From Trochalopteron elliotii (taxonomy: Eukaryota; Chordata; Aves; Passeriformes; Leiothrichidae): a DNA stretch of 64,000 nt. The notes under the pieces were generated by a model. That model saw only the letters and a list, made by a program, of their open reading frames with translations. It was not told where the DNA came from and ran no database searches. The stretch is from assembly GCA_024734555.1 (NCBI GenBank), contig JANPWX010019802.1, forward strand, positions 1,811,342-1,875,341. The letters are read 5' to 3'. Both the position numbers and the translations under genes were made by a program. Below, one piece after another: positions 1 to 12,859 of this stretch; within the stretch, counting starts at the first letter, position 1, and every line of letters begins with the position of its first letter.

Positions 1-1467
1 TCACATGCCTGGGAGTCCCACTCACCTCCTCTGGTCATGCATGAGCTGTGAGCAAGACACACAGACAAGGGCATCTGCACTGGGGTGTCCAAGTCTGGGA
101 AACCATAGACAGATAAGAAGTTGCCAACTCTCTCAACTCAATTTAGGACAAACTGAGTTAGAAAGATAATTCACATTTTTTTTAAGACTGGGGGAAGAAA
201 CTCCTTCACACACACAAAAATTCAAAGAGACTTTTCTGAAGACCTGGGGTGATTAATCTGAAGTGGTCAGAAACCAGCTCAGAGGGCACATTTTACTCTA
301 GTAAGAAAATGTCATTTTCCCTTCCTTTTTGGTAAAGTGGCTACCTTTCTGCTTGCTCAGGCTAAGCCAAAAAGATGTTTCTGTCTAATATTCTAAATTT
401 CCATGGAAGGTTTTAATACAAACTCAAGGAGAGCCAAGTTTTAAAATCCTTTTCATTTATCTTATGAGAAAACAAGTAAATAAAATCTCATCTTGTGGTT
501 AAGCAGATTAATGGTGGAAAACGTAGCTGATGGCAGGAAAAATGTGCCTCTGTCAAATGCTCTGTATAAGGTCATTCTCATAATCAAAAGAAAACTAATC
601 CTCTTCCACTAGATAACAGGCTGATCTAGCCAGTGATTTTATTACCTCAGACAAAAGTTCTCTGAATTCAAAGATGAAAAGCACCAGAGATGTCAAAATG
701 CTTGAAACACATATAGCAGAAAGTACTTAGGTGAAAAAAAATCAATCCGACCAACTTTCTCTCTTTGTTTGTTTGGTTGGTTGTTTTGTTTGTTTGTTTT
801 AGGGGGGGTTGGCTTTTTTAGAGGGAAAAAGAAAGAAAGTAGGGGAGAAGGGCACCTAGAACTTCCTTCACCATCTGTCATACACTGTTCTTGGGGATTG
901 AACCAGGCCTTGCCAACAGCCACCAGACAAGTGTTACAAAGGGGCAATGGTTCAAAAGACACCACGCAAGATATAAATTGGCCATTTTCACATTTCTGCT
1001 GCAGTGGTGCCTGCCTTGGCTGTAGTGTACTGAAGTAATTCTGGTTTAGGCTGCAAAAACTTTGAGATTTGCCCAAAGCTAGGCAGATGCCTACAGGTTT
1101 TCCTACAGGGGCTTTTCTCTCCTTTCAGTTGACCAAGAAATATAAAGGACAAACATTCTTCTCATTAAAAAGTCAAAATTAAAGATTTGATCAATTAAAA
1201 TTTTAATATTAAATTATCTCAAAATTGAATATTTCAGTTGATTAAACTAAAGATGCAACTCTAAGTAATTTCAGCTGAGTTCCTCTGCTATCTCTGAAAT
1301 AAAAAGTTCAAAACTGAAACAACCCAATGCAGATTTACGACAAAAATATTTTTTCATATGCTTGAAAACTGTAGTCTTGGTAGGTCTATTCTTCAGCATC
1401 TCTGTGAAATTTTAAGAAGAGTTTCTCTACCACAGAATGATTATGACAATGAAACAATATAGAAGCA
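1..1467. other. Non-coding desert, no gene seen
   Basis: AT-rich unique-looking DNA. The only open frames (up to 127 codons around 693-1076) run through a G/T-rich simple tract and low-complexity sequence and show no domain. A (GTTT)n-like tract lies at 763-800, followed by a short G-run. I see no splice-flanked exon, RNA gene or recognisable repeat here. Confidence 0.6.
763..800. repeat. (GTTT)n-like simple repeat
   Basis: An imperfect run of GTTT and GGTT units, directly followed by a short A/G stretch. It is the reason for overlapping open frames on both strands here, which I do not regard as genes. Confidence 0.7.
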
Positions 1468-1857
1468 AAGAATCACACAGTCATTGAAGCTGAAAAATAC
1501 CTCCAAGATCATTGAATGACCTTTGACTGATCACCACCATGTCCACTGAGTGCCATGCCCCGTCACTTCTTGAACACTTCCACCTCCATGGGCAGCCTGT
1601 TCCAATGCTTAACCACCCTTTCAGGGAAGAACTGCTTTTAGGCAGTTGTAGAGAGCAATAAGATGTCCTCTGAGTCTCTTATTCTCCAGGATAACCTACC
1701 CCAGTTCCCTCAGCTGTTCCTCATAGGACTTGTGTTCCAGGTCTTTTATCAGCTCCATTGTCCTTCTCTGGACACACTCCAGCACTTCAATGTCCTGCTT
1801 CTCATAAGGCACATAAACACTGTTGAGGAATATATTCAGTGCAGGTTCTGGACCTGA
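1468..1857 (-). mobile_element. CR1 LINE fragment, antisense, 3' region
   Basis: Read on the + strand, this follows the usual order of a reversed CR1 3' end: an 'aatcacacagtcattga' start, then the 'gggcagcctgttccaatgc' block, the 'cctcagctgttcctcatagg' block and the 'ccttctctggacac' block. These are standard landmarks of the CR1 3' UTR and the end of ORF2 in bird genomes. The element therefore lies on the minus strand and is truncated at its 5' side near 1857. It is diverged and carries no usable frame. Confidence 0.8.
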
Positions 1858-1859
1858 GG

Positions 1860-2156
1860 GATTTTAGCCTGCTAAGTAGCTGCAAACTTTTTCCCAAAGA
1901 AAAGTTTCTCAAGAAAGCTTTTTCTCAAAACAATCTTGGTAAACAACTATTCTTTCTCAAAACAATTTTTGTCCAGCTGGTGTTTTCTGTTTCTCTAGTT
2001 TAACCAATGGTATTAGAGAGGTGTAGTTTCTATTCACCAAACATGTTAATTTTGTATCAGAACACCTAATAAAAGGTAGCAAGAGTTTAGAAAATAAAGC
2101 CTTCTTTTCCTATACTTTTTGCCTTCTGAAATATTTGGAGTCTTTCATGTTCTACA
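1860..2156 (+). mobile_element. Probable endogenous retrovirus LTR fragment
   Basis: The block has LTR-like signals in the right order: a 'ccaatgg' CCAAT-type box near 2005, an AATAAAAGG TATA-like box near 2068-2076, an AATAAAG polyadenylation-type signal near 2093-2099, and a TTCTACA terminus ending at 2156. No matching 5' TG terminus or target duplication is clear, so the 5' edge is uncertain and may be truncated. It sits between two antisense CR1 pieces. Family assignment is from memory of similar avian LTRs and is tentative. Confidence 0.45.
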
Positions 2157-2619
2157 GTGACAGCAGGCAGGGTGCAGCTGCAGTGGGAGCTGCAGGCTGA
2201 GCTCTGGGTTGAGCTCTGGCAAGAGCCCCAGGCAAGAGGCCATGAACTGCCAACCCTGCACAACAAGGGGCCCGGGGACCTGTGGCCCTGCAAGGTGAGG
2301 GGACACTGAGACCTGACAGGAGCTGATGATACCTGGACTCTGCTGTGTTTATACTGTGAGGGCATAAAAGCCCAGGGTTTCCTCTGTTCTGGGTCCCTCC
2401 TCAAAGGCAACCAGCTCAAGCTGTTATTCTGTTATTATGCCATGATTCAATTGTTTTAAAGATTTGGACATCTGAGACTGCCGAGAGAAACCTGGGGTTT
2501 TTTCCAGCTAGTAAGGAAACCTGATCTGGCTGTGTGGGTGTGGAGCATGTAGCTGAGATCAGGCTTCAGTCCAGCTCAGGTGGTATGAGAGTGACTGACA
2601 GAGTGGCTCCTGGATGGCT
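2157..2619 (+). mobile_element. Possible second LTR-like or retroviral remnant
   Basis: This GC-richer block abuts the LTR-like end at 2156. It contains an ATAAAAG TATA-type box at 2364-2370 followed by a 'gggtccctcctc' stretch, an arrangement often seen at an LTR U3/R junction. I see no primer-binding site, no paired termini and no retroviral coding sequence. It may be a second LTR, an internal remnant, or unrelated unique DNA. Confidence 0.25.
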
Positions 2620-4280
2620 GGGCAGGGAGGTTTCCTTAACAGCCAGACACAGGATCTGAGGTGTGGCATGGCCAGTGCTGAGTACACAGGGTCTATCACT
2701 GCCCTGCTCCTGCTGGCCACACCATGGCTGATCCAGGCCAGGATGCCATTGGCCTTCCTGGCCACCTGGGCACACCCTGGGTCATGTTCAGCTGCTGTCA
2801 CCAGCACCCTCAAGTCCTTTTCCACTGAGCAGCTTTCCAGCCACTCTGACCCAGCCTGTGGGGCCACCTAGGGTTGTTGTGATCCAAGAGCAGGACCTGG
2901 TACTGGGTCATGTTGAACCTTGTATGTCCTGATGTCCTCGGCCCATCAACGTCCTGATCCCTCTGTAAAGCTCTCTTGACTGAAAGTTTGCTCAGTTCCT
3001 TAATCCAGATCACTGAAAAAGATATTAAAGATAATTTGGCCTCAATGCCGAGTCCTGGGGAACAGCACTGGTGACTGATCACCAACTGGATATAACTCCA
3101 CTCACAACAGCTCTGTGGACCGGGCAACCCGGGCAGTTTTTTCCCAGTGAACAGTGCACCTGTCTAAGCCATCAGCTGACAGCTTTCCAGATGAATGTCA
3201 TGGGAGACAGTATCAAAAGCTTTACTAACATCCAGGTAGACAATATCTACAACCTTTCCTTCATCCACCATGCAGGTTACCTGGTCAGAAATGGAGATGA
3301 GGTTGGTCAGGGTGTGTGCTTTTCACACGCCCGTCCTAGCTGGGCATGATTCCCAGGTTCTCCTCTACATGCCTTGTGTGTGATGACACTCAAGATGATG
3401 GTTTTTATAACCTTGCCCAGCACCAAGGTCAGCTTGACAACCTGTAGTTCACCAGATCCTCCTCTGATCTTTCTTGTAGATGGGCATTACATTGGCCAAT
3501 ATCCAGTCACCTGGGATGTCCCTGATTAGCCAGGACTGATGATAAATGATGGACAGCAGCTTGGCAACTTCTTCTTCCAGTTTCCTCAGTACCCTTGGAT
3601 CCTTTCTGGTCCCAGACACTTGCGAGCATCTAAGTGAAATAGAAGGTCACTAATTGCTTCCTACTGGATTTCAAATTGGCTTTTCTGCTCCCTGTCCCCA
3701 TCTACCAGATCAAGGGGTTGGTTGGCTTGAGGATATCAGGTTTTTCTGTGAAAGACTGAGGCAAAGAGGGCATCAGGTATCTCAGCCTTTTCCTCATCCT
3801 TGGTGACAATGCTCATCCATGTCCAATAAAGGATGAAGATGTTCCTTGGACTTCCTTTAGCTGCTGAAGTACTTGTAAAAACATTTTTTATTCTGTTTCA
3901 AAGCAGTAACCAGATTGAGCTGTAGCTGAGCTCTCACCTTTCTAAATTTCTATCTACATGACTTAAAGGCATCCTTGTACTCTTGTACCCTACTTCCAAA
4001 GGTCAAAAGTTCTCTTTATTTCCCTGAATTCACTCAAAAGCTCTCTGTTCAGTGTGGTCAGTCTTCTCCACTGGTTCATCTTTCAGTACATAGGGATGCT
4101 CCTGCACCTTTAAGATTTCCTCCTTAAAGTATCTCTAGCTTTCATGGAGCCCTTTGTTGTTAAGGATTGTTTCCCAGGAGATTTGCTGAACCAGTTTCTG
4201 AACAAGCCATTGTTCACTTCCCAGTTTAAGCACATCTTTCTGTACTGGCCATATGTTGCTTTTCACTAGTTCCTCAGCTA
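2620..4280 (-). mobile_element. CR1 LINE ORF2 remnant, antisense
   Basis: On the + strand this is the reverse complement of CR1 ORF2. Landmarks are 'ggccagtgctgagtac' near 2669, 'caagtccttttcc' near 2811, the reversed reverse-transcriptase palm motif around 3190-3260 (minus-strand reading YLDVSKAFDTVSH), 'cttgtagatgggcattacattgg' near 3473-3495, and the reversed linker near 3890-3960 that matches the sense CR1 copy at 43965-44065. Frameshifts and stops break the frame throughout, so it is a dead copy. The right edge is approximate and the homology may run on to about 4330. Confidence 0.85.
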
Positions 4281-4751
4281 TCACTGCACTGTGACCATGA
4301 AATGTGGAGCCAGGCTGTAGATGGTGCCTGCCCAGTGACTGTGAATGAGTGACACTCACACAACACCACTGACACTGGCATTGTACCTGTAATTATACCT
4401 GTATAATTGCATTGTACCAGATCCATGCCATGAACACTAATGCAGAATTGGGCCTACATTAACTGCTTCTTAAAAAGTGTGTTATTCTCAAAATTGGGAA
4501 TAATATGTTACACTGACTCCAGCCTCTAAGAGAAGCTAGGATCAGTGCCTAGAACTCCTTTCTTGCAAATTCATCCAATTCTATTCAGAAAGCTATTATC
4601 CAATGTGTTATTTTATTTTTTCTAATCTTTTCTTACACTGGTGAGAAATTAGAATGTTTTCTCACTCTCCTATTTTTTATACATTAACAGCCAGCAATAT
4701 AGTTTTGTATAGAGGGAGCACCCAATATGTAGCCAGTAAATTATTCCAATA

Positions 4752-4776
4752 TTACCATATTATTAAAATATGGTAA
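4752..4776. repeat. Perfect 10-bp inverted repeat with 5-bp loop
   Basis: The arms TTACCATATT and AATATGGTAA are exact reverse complements separated by ATTAA. The element is AT-rich and isolated. It could be a chance cruciform-type palindrome or the relic of a small element. Confidence 0.75.
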
Positions 4777-7700
4777 GCCAGTGAAATATATCACAGTTTA
4801 GCCTGTAGATTAGTTGAAGCTCTTTTATTTACCTTATGACAAAATTTGCACTTTGCTGGACTGTGATTGAAGCATGGTTCTACAGCCCACAGGCTGATGG
4901 ATGTGAAGGAGGAACCTGACTCCAAAATCTTGAAATTCAAACTGCATTAGTCCAGGGGACAGAATTGCATTTTCCACTATATCCATGCATTTCTATAAAA
5001 TATCCTTCTACCTTCTACTAGTTTGGCCTTTTTATTTTTTGTCTTTCCTTTTCCCACTCAATTAAGATGCAACAATGATGCGGGAAGGAAAATTTCTTGC
5101 ATTTTGGAAAAGGGCCAGCTGACAATTTAAAAAACATAGATCCTGACAGAGGTTTATTGAACAAGCTCTTTAAAACAAAACTGCATCAGTGAAATCTTGC
5201 CACCTAGCAGGGAATATGGTATTGAATTTATGATTAGTGATAGGCAGGTGAACTCACATATGAGGAAAGAATGAGGGAAGAAGATAAAATAGCAGCTTGT
5301 TTCTTGGCTTGGCTAACATCCAATTGCTGACTATGAAAAGTGATTGAATCACAGGTTGTACCTTTCTGTTCAAGACTTAAACAAGAAGATACCTTCACAG
5401 TGGCTCCTATAAAACCCCACCTTAATATCTCAAAGTCTCCTGGGAGCAAAGTCTCTAGACTCTAAAATACATTTCGTTAACTGGGTCTGCAATAGGTAAT
5501 ACTCATGACCTCCTTTGGTGACTCCAAAGTGACTTTTGGATTGTTGTTTCCTGCTATAGATTCAGTTTTAAAGCAATTTCCTAGATATTTCTGCTGGATA
5601 CTACAGCCAACAATGGCAGCAACAGAGAGCAGCAGCTGGGATAGACAATACCACAGGCTAACTCTGCACCAGGTTGTGTAATCCATGTATCCCTGTCCAA
5701 GCAGCCTGACACTGGAGTAAACTCTTAAGTTTTAATCAACAGTTTTAATTTTTCATTATAGGCACAATGAAGGCTTCTGTCAAAGTACTGCTCTCCCTAA
5801 GGCTGTGTTGGGACGTCTGATCCATTGATCTTCACTGAACACAAGAAGTACAACTGACAGAGAAAGACAGTCCTAAGCTAAGACCTTTCAGCCACTTCAC
5901 TCAACCTCAGCTGGATCTTTGATCAGTATTTTTTGCCCTTGATAAAGGTCGTGTCTTGGCAAGGGCAAGGCAAGATGTTGCAGCTGCTCACTTGAGGAGG
6001 CTGCCAAACAATGATTAAGTTCTTCCATTCCTCCCTAATTAGGGAAGGTGAGAAGAGAAATTAGTAAAATGGGTTGCTCACCCCCTTACCTTCCTCCATC
6101 ACCCAGAAAGATCCTTTTCACAGGAAAATGTAGCCATGAGTTTGCATAATAACACTATTATGGTATCCAAGGGTTCCCCTACACTCAAAGGCTAAAAAGC
6201 CTTAGCTGCCAGGCTATACTCCATTGGCCTTTAAGCTAGCACCTACTGTTCTTGTAATTACCTTCTTGTAGTGCTTGCCTCTAGGGACCTTATTCAGGCT
6301 TGTCAGAAATTTGCCCAAATGTCCAGACAACTGTTACATGCTACAGCTCTGGAGACATATTCATGATTTCACTGCAGTGGTATGTGCTTTCTCTAACCTA
6401 AGGACCTTGCAGATTAGGTTTGGATTTGGTTTTTTTTAAGGGAAGGAATGGGTGCTTTTTCTGAATAGATATTCTTAATTTCTTAGTTGAGTGACTGGCT
6501 TTCCTTGAGAATTACAGGTACCACTGAAGTCCTAGCACATGGGCAAATGGACCAGTACTTCAGCAGACATTTGCCTAAAACAGGAATATTAGTGTTTCCA
6601 GTTTTCAAAGGGAACTTCCCAATTTCAAAGAGACAAGGTTCAGGAACTACAAATGCTTGTAATCTGATCTTTGCCTCCAAGCAGAACACCACTAACTCTC
6701 ACTGGTTTGCAACACTTGGGAGCACACTGATGGGCAATATAATATGCATGAAAATGAGGGAACAAAATGTATAGAAGTCTTCAATGGTGGTGCAAAGGGC
6801 TGGAAAATACCTTGTATTTTCAATTTTCACATCATTTCACTGAAATTTCTGATTTTCAGAACATTGGTTCTAATATTAATGCAGTCATAATATTTAATAT
6901 CTCCATAGTGGAATTCCAGCATTAAAAAAAAAAATAAAATCTATGGCTTCTAGCTAGGAAAGTACACCTCACTGCTTTTGACCATGCTGACTCTGACTAT
7001 TTTAGGAGTTACACCCACCTGTCCCCAGGACAGAGACTCCAGGCTCCAGTATGGCAAGTACGTGGTAAGAAAACCTATTATAAGCAAGTGTCCTCTCCAT
7101 GTAAATTCACACTTAGGAAGGATGTTACAGATAGCAAAAATGCTCTTGAGGGGCAGCCCATGTTGTTTTATATTTTTGCCTCTATCCCTTCCTTCTCTTG
7201 TATTTAGCAACTGTGAGGTTGTGATGTGGGCAGAAAGGAGACTGTCTTTTTCTTTTTCCATGAGAGGCAGACCTCTTGGTAGTTCCATTCTTTTTATTTA
7301 GGGCCATCTCTCCCTGTGCAGTCTCTTTATGCAGTTCCTTATCTGGCCAGTATTAATTGATGCTGCTCTGTTGTGCTAAGGCTGGTGCTATACATCTTTC
7401 AAATAAAATAAAAAAATTTGATAGAGGAACATTCAGAAGAGATTCAAATGACACACTTACTCTGATTATACTATTTCCACCATTGTGAATGGCCTCTCTG
7501 GAAAACTAGGCACCATTATTCACTCTAGGGAGGACACCATTTCCCTAGCTACTCCTTAGACAGTACAATTACAAAGGTTTTGTGACCCTGATGGGACAAG
7601 GCAGTGCAAAACTGAAAAGCAAAAATAACTCTTCATGAGGATTCCTGTGGATGTGTCTCCCCTCTCCTCATGAATGCGTCAGGAGACAGGAAGGAAATGC

Positions 7701-8752
7701 ATGGATGGGCATTTCAGCTCCACCAGCAAACAGCTGATAGTGTGAAATAAAAGGTTTTTCTCCAAGTTCCAGTGGTCCTGTGTGCTTACCTCAGACCTGT
7801 TGCTGTGTATTAGCAGTTCATGAGTGTGTCCGTGCCAGGGATGATTCTTGTTCAGGAGATGCCTGAATGAAGATGCCTGCATCAGAAGATGCAGAGCTGC
7901 AGAGATACTGCCAGATTCTTAGAGAAGCTCACAACATTAGTGTGATGACCAGGTTAGCAGGACATCATCTTTGAGATTTCTCCCCCAGTTTTCCTCTCGC
8001 TGAACTTGGGAACTGCCTTCACATGAATAAAATTATCCTGTTGGAAAGACACAATGCAGCTTTGCTCTGCCCTGTGGTGCCAGTCAACAGATGCTGAGGA
8101 AATGAAGCAACAAGTCCAGGATATGGTAGAGGCATATCTAGACTGCTCCTGGTTATTCCTCTCTGCTGGAAACACCATTTACTATGTGATAAACTTACTG
8201 GAGGAGCAAAGATGACCGTAGTCCTGCTGCCAGCACTGCCTAACACAGCAGGGAGGCTGGGCCCTGAAACACTGTCACACTGCTGGGCTGACCCCCCCTA
8301 AAAACTCCTGCAGAGAAGACATCTGCATCCTTCCCTGCCTCTATCTGCCTGACAGCTCTTGAGCTAAAGAAACATTTGTGTGCTTGCTCAAGTTTTTAAG
8401 TCACCTTCCTGGGCTGGTTTTGAAAGCTCACACCTGACTTAAGCAGTTTCTATATTTGTCATTGCCTGTAAAACTCTTTTGTATAACTTGAACCTGACTA
8501 GAGACACCATCTCCTAAGCAAAATCCAGGGATCCCTAGAGCCTCATCCTGCTCATACCATAACCAAGCAAAGAGATCTTCCTTCCACTTTTCAAGGCTGT
8601 AAAATACAGAGAACAGTTTTACCTGTTCATAAAGCTCATGAAAAATCTACACCACCTGAAATAAAACTCTCCTTTATCTGGTGGACTGAAGAAACAATGT
8701 CATGAAATGCAATAAGCATTCAGATAACAAAATATTCTAGGGAATGCTTGAG

Positions 8753-8785
8753 GTTTGTTTTGTTTTGTTTTCTTTTTTTTTTTTT
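8753..8785. repeat. T-rich simple tract
   Basis: GTTTT units run into a 13-base T tract. No retroposed sequence could be recognised next to it, so I treat it as simple low-complexity DNA. Confidence 0.7.
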
Positions 8786-10156
8786 AGCAATATGCTTTAA
8801 ATCATTTAAGAGAACAAAGACTTTGACATAAAATATCTCAGGTTTTTGGCAGTATCAGTATTTATCATATTCAGCTTGAGTTCACCTTCACATAAAACAG
8901 AGAAGCCCAGGCAGCTACAGAAGTGGCAGAACTTAGGATCAGAGGTATTTCATGCAAGCCTCAAGTATCTAAGTATCTTTGATGTGAGTCTCAAAATGTC
9001 AATATCAATTTTTGGAATAAAAAAATCCCAACCAACCTGCTGGAGCAGGTAAAGGGAGGAGCCACAGGCTTATGCTGTGAGTAATGACAGGCATTTGTGC
9101 ACCTGCACAGAGTTCAGCCATGCCCCATGCATCCCCAGAGCCACAGCAGGCTGCAAGAGGAAACCTGCAAACCACTGACTCCTCAGACTCAAGAGCAAAC
9201 TTGGGGCTTTCTTTTGCCAAGGTCACTATTGTGCCTATTATCACCAAACAATGGGAGGTGTGGATTTGTGCAGGAAAGGAGCTGTGCGGACTTTTACCCA
9301 ATTAATTTTACAATTGATTCTCTCATTTGCTGGCATCCTCTACCACCAGCAGGGCTCTTTGCTGCAATCCAGTGCAGTGTACACACCTTTTAAAAATGAT
9401 GCTTTCAAGCTTGCCCTGCGTGCAGTAAATTGGAAAGTGCTCTTAATAATAATAAGGATCAACATTGACTTTAATGGTCTTCAAACCCTTCATGTAATTT
9501 CATTAGCTACCCAACACAGATGCAGGCAGGGATGATGTCATACTTTTTACTTCACTCTGAAACCTGAGTCAGGCACCAGAGATAGAAAACTGCTTTATTG
9601 TTGCAATCAGATTAAAGTTTCTGGCAGCTGGTGATAGATAGGCAATTGCCAGAAATACAGGAGGTTCTTGTGAAGATGCAGCTCAGAGTGGGGTGAGGGT
9701 TGCATGCAGTGGAGTGTTGTGGGTGCCATGGGATTGCTGTGAGCACTGTGAACCAGCACGGGCAATTTGTCCTTTAACAACATTTCTGCCAATGCAAGCA
9801 CCAGAAGACAGTGTGCTTTCACAGCATGGAGAACCCTCTGTTTTCACACCAGTAGTGACTACCAGAACTCCCATCTTCATTGCAAAGCCCATTGGCAAAA
9901 ACACCTCATGCAGGTAGCAAACCACTTCATAGGTGTGCAGAGTGCAAGTCTGTGTGTGCAAGTTCAAATTCTCTCCAGAGCTAAACTCCTTTTGTCTCCC
10001 CTGCCTGACATGGTGAGCACCCACATTTGTCAGCACCTTACCCCAGACCACCATCTTTCCCAAGAACAGGAAGCAGTAGTGGTTACCTTGTGATATTTGT
10101 TGACACAGAGCAATGCCCTGACCTCTTTCCTACCTTCCAGAACTCAGATGCAATGG

Positions 10157-10262
10157 ATAAAATAAAATAAAATAAAATAAAATAAAATAAAATAAAATAA
10201 AATAAAATAAAATAAAATAAAATAAAATAAAATAAAATAAAATAAAATAATAAATAAAATAA
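10157..10262. repeat. (AAAAT)n pentanucleotide microsatellite
   Basis: From 10158 to 10250 the pentamer is uninterrupted for about 18 to 19 units, then one shortened unit near 10250-10255 breaks the phase. The minus-strand reading gives a repeated Phe-Tyr-Ile-Leu peptide that is purely a product of the repeat. The purity of the tract suggests that length varies between individuals. Confidence 0.97.
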
Positions 10263-12838
10263 TGAAAATGCAGAACAGAAACAAAGAGAAATGAGGAAGC
10301 TAGATAAGTCCATGACCATTGACTGCTTTAAAAGGCTTTTTCAATAAGCTGATAAGATGCAATTACCTCATCATCTGAATATTGCAGCAGTAAAATCAAT
10401 GCTACTTGAAGAGTCTGACAATCAGGTAGGTGCTCTCTCGATATTTGTGACAGTCAAGGCAATTCAGTACAAAACATTGATGGCATTAGAGCACAACAAT
10501 ACTAGTTCCCTAATAGATACTGAGAAAATCAACTTATTCCAACTTTGGAATTATGATAAATTCAGACCTCTGAATCTTCCTTTTTAGCTGGATAAAGGGT
10601 TTTTTTTCTGGGTGAGTGTTCTTCAGCAATGTCAGCAGTGTTGTGTAAGAGGCATTCACACAAGACCCAGCACATACCCACCTAACAAGAAGTTAGAATA
10701 CAGAACAACCCTCTGGATGGACTTGTATATTAATATCATAACATTGTTATCCAGAATGTAATTCTCGACAATCTGATTTTAGTTTTATCTCAATGTATCT
10801 GATTAGTAAATAGACCTGCAAACATGTAACAAATAAAAATTAAGGTCACAAATACCCAAATCATCACAATTATGTAAGTAATATATTTTGATTGTTAGAA
10901 GAGGCAAGCATCTGGCTGCCTTTCAGCATCTCTGAATGTCCTCTGATTTATGTACGTTACAGATGTCAAGCAGGGGAATAGATTGCTGTGAAAAGTTGTG
11001 GAATCTCTATCATTCAAGGTTTCCTCAGAGTAATTAGACAAATATCTGCCAGGAATAACCTGGGCATAGTTGCTCCTGTGTTCAGCAAGAAATGCGTTGT
11101 ACAACCTCTTGAGGCCATCCAGCTCTACAACTCTAAAAAGAAACTGATACTCATTTGATGGTTTTCTGATTGTATGGGAAGTCTGTCTGGGCTTCCATCA
11201 GATATTTAAATAGTAAACTAGCATTAATTTATTCATAACAATCATACCAAGAATAATATGCATCAATTTTATTTCTGGCACGATGTGACTTCCCTGGAAT
11301 TATATAAGGGACTAATTAAATTCAGCATTTGGATAATTAATAATCTATCAATGCGTTAAATTAATATGCATATTGAGTTATTCTGCCATAATTTAAAACA
11401 GTTACATCACTAATGAGACTATTAACTATAGAGATCATCAAGTCATATTGGATTCACATTTTCCTTATTTCTATCTAAGGCTAGTTTTCAGCCCAGCCAG
11501 TTAATAAATGCCAGGGTAGTGCTGGCACAGGAAACATGCATCTCTTAATTTTCATTAAGATGTCATAGAGAATGCTAGTAAAGACAAATGTGACTGTTTT
11601 GTACCACAGGATCCTGCTATACAGAGGAAATTTAAAGGTGTATTCTCATATGGAACATGACACACAGATGCTTTCTGCTCACTATTTCTGGAATTATTTG
11701 AACTGTACCAAATTCAGAAGCTAATTAGGATCTAGTTCTGGAAAACTCATCAGCTTCTGCTGAACTTCATATACTCAAGTAGCTTCACTGAAAAGAACAG
11801 CTAAATTTGAGTTCCTGAGCGTTTGCAGGATATATTACCATGGCTCCTCAAGTGTGATTAGTACCACAAATCTTATCTCAGTTACCTGACAAATTAACAG
11901 AGCTATACCACCTTTCCAAGTTGAATTGGGAAGTGAGTGAGTATGAGGTCAGACAGAAGAGTTTCCACTGCAAGCTCCATTTCAGATTAGTTGAACAAGA
12001 GATCAAAGCATTAAATTTTTTCTTAACATTCTACTTTTTAAAACTCAAACTTTAAGACAATATGAACTGCAATGCAGAAAAAACATTGCAAGAGCCTCAG
12101 CAAAGTGGAACTTTTAGGGCAATTTTTAGAAATTATATAATTTGGGGATGTTTTTGCTATTATGTCTCTAGCAAAAATGAAGTACACTTTGAAAGATGAA
12201 AATGTCACTTCAGTGCATTGTATTGTGTGCCACATTGCCATGTAGATTCAGATTATAACTATCTGGGCACCAGGCCCATTCTTCATTGACACTCATAAGG
12301 AATGAATATTAAGAGATCAAGAACACAGCAGCAGTCAAGATGAAGAACATTCTGATCCCTGTTGCACAGGGTGACTCTTTAAATGCTCAGAATATATCCC
12401 AGCAGTGATATCAGCCAGGCAAAATTGTGTATTTCCTTGGGTCCACAAAGAGAGAAAAAATTACTGCAGCTGAAAAAATATCTCAAGATAACAGGAGCAG
12501 CAGTGGCATGGTCATTGGCAGCCATGCCTAACTTCAGACTCCATCAAGTAGTTTGCACAATTTGTAGTCATATTTTAGGTCCGGGCTAGTTTCTGACTCA
12601 TGCCTTCTCCTTCCACACTGTCCTTGGTTCTTGGCCTTCCCATAGCTTTACCCTGTACTAAAAAGGCCAGCCAGCCAGCACATCTGCTCCCAAGTTTCCC
12701 TTCCCCATGGAGTATTGTGTGTTATCCTGTAAGATGAGAAATGCTAGGGAGGAGGTTGAACTGATCTATGTCTGTTCTACAGTACAGAAGTTCCAATATC
12801 AGTGAATGTGTATTAATGGATGGGAGGAAAAAGAAAGA

Positions 12839-12859
12839 TTTTTTTTTTTTCTTTTTTTT
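12839..12859. repeat. T-rich simple tract
   Basis: Two runs of T separated by a single C. No associated element was recognised. Confidence 0.7.

Larger units (their letters stand above)
4281..10156. other. Non-coding desert, no gene seen
   Basis: AT-rich DNA with no open frame above about 126 codons and no recognisable domain or splice-flanked exon. It contains a perfect-arm hairpin at 4752-4776, a T-rich tract at 8753-8785 and a block near 9290-9540 that reads like slowly evolving regulatory DNA. Overlapping frames at 9084-10093 lie on both strands and do not look like protein families. Confidence 0.6.

Noticed and set aside
2559..3349. Several frames of about 100 codons on both strands
   Set aside because: They are fragments and shadows of an antisense CR1 ORF2 with frameshifts.
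9084..10093. Cluster of overlapping frames on both strands, considered as a possible gene
   Set aside because: No frame is favoured, no domain is recognisable, and splice sites do not link them. Chance ORFs are the simpler reading.
10083..10319. Minus-strand frame with a repeated Phe-Tyr-Ile-Leu hydrophobic peptide
   Set aside because: It is produced entirely by the (AAAAT)n microsatellite, with no flanking coding features.
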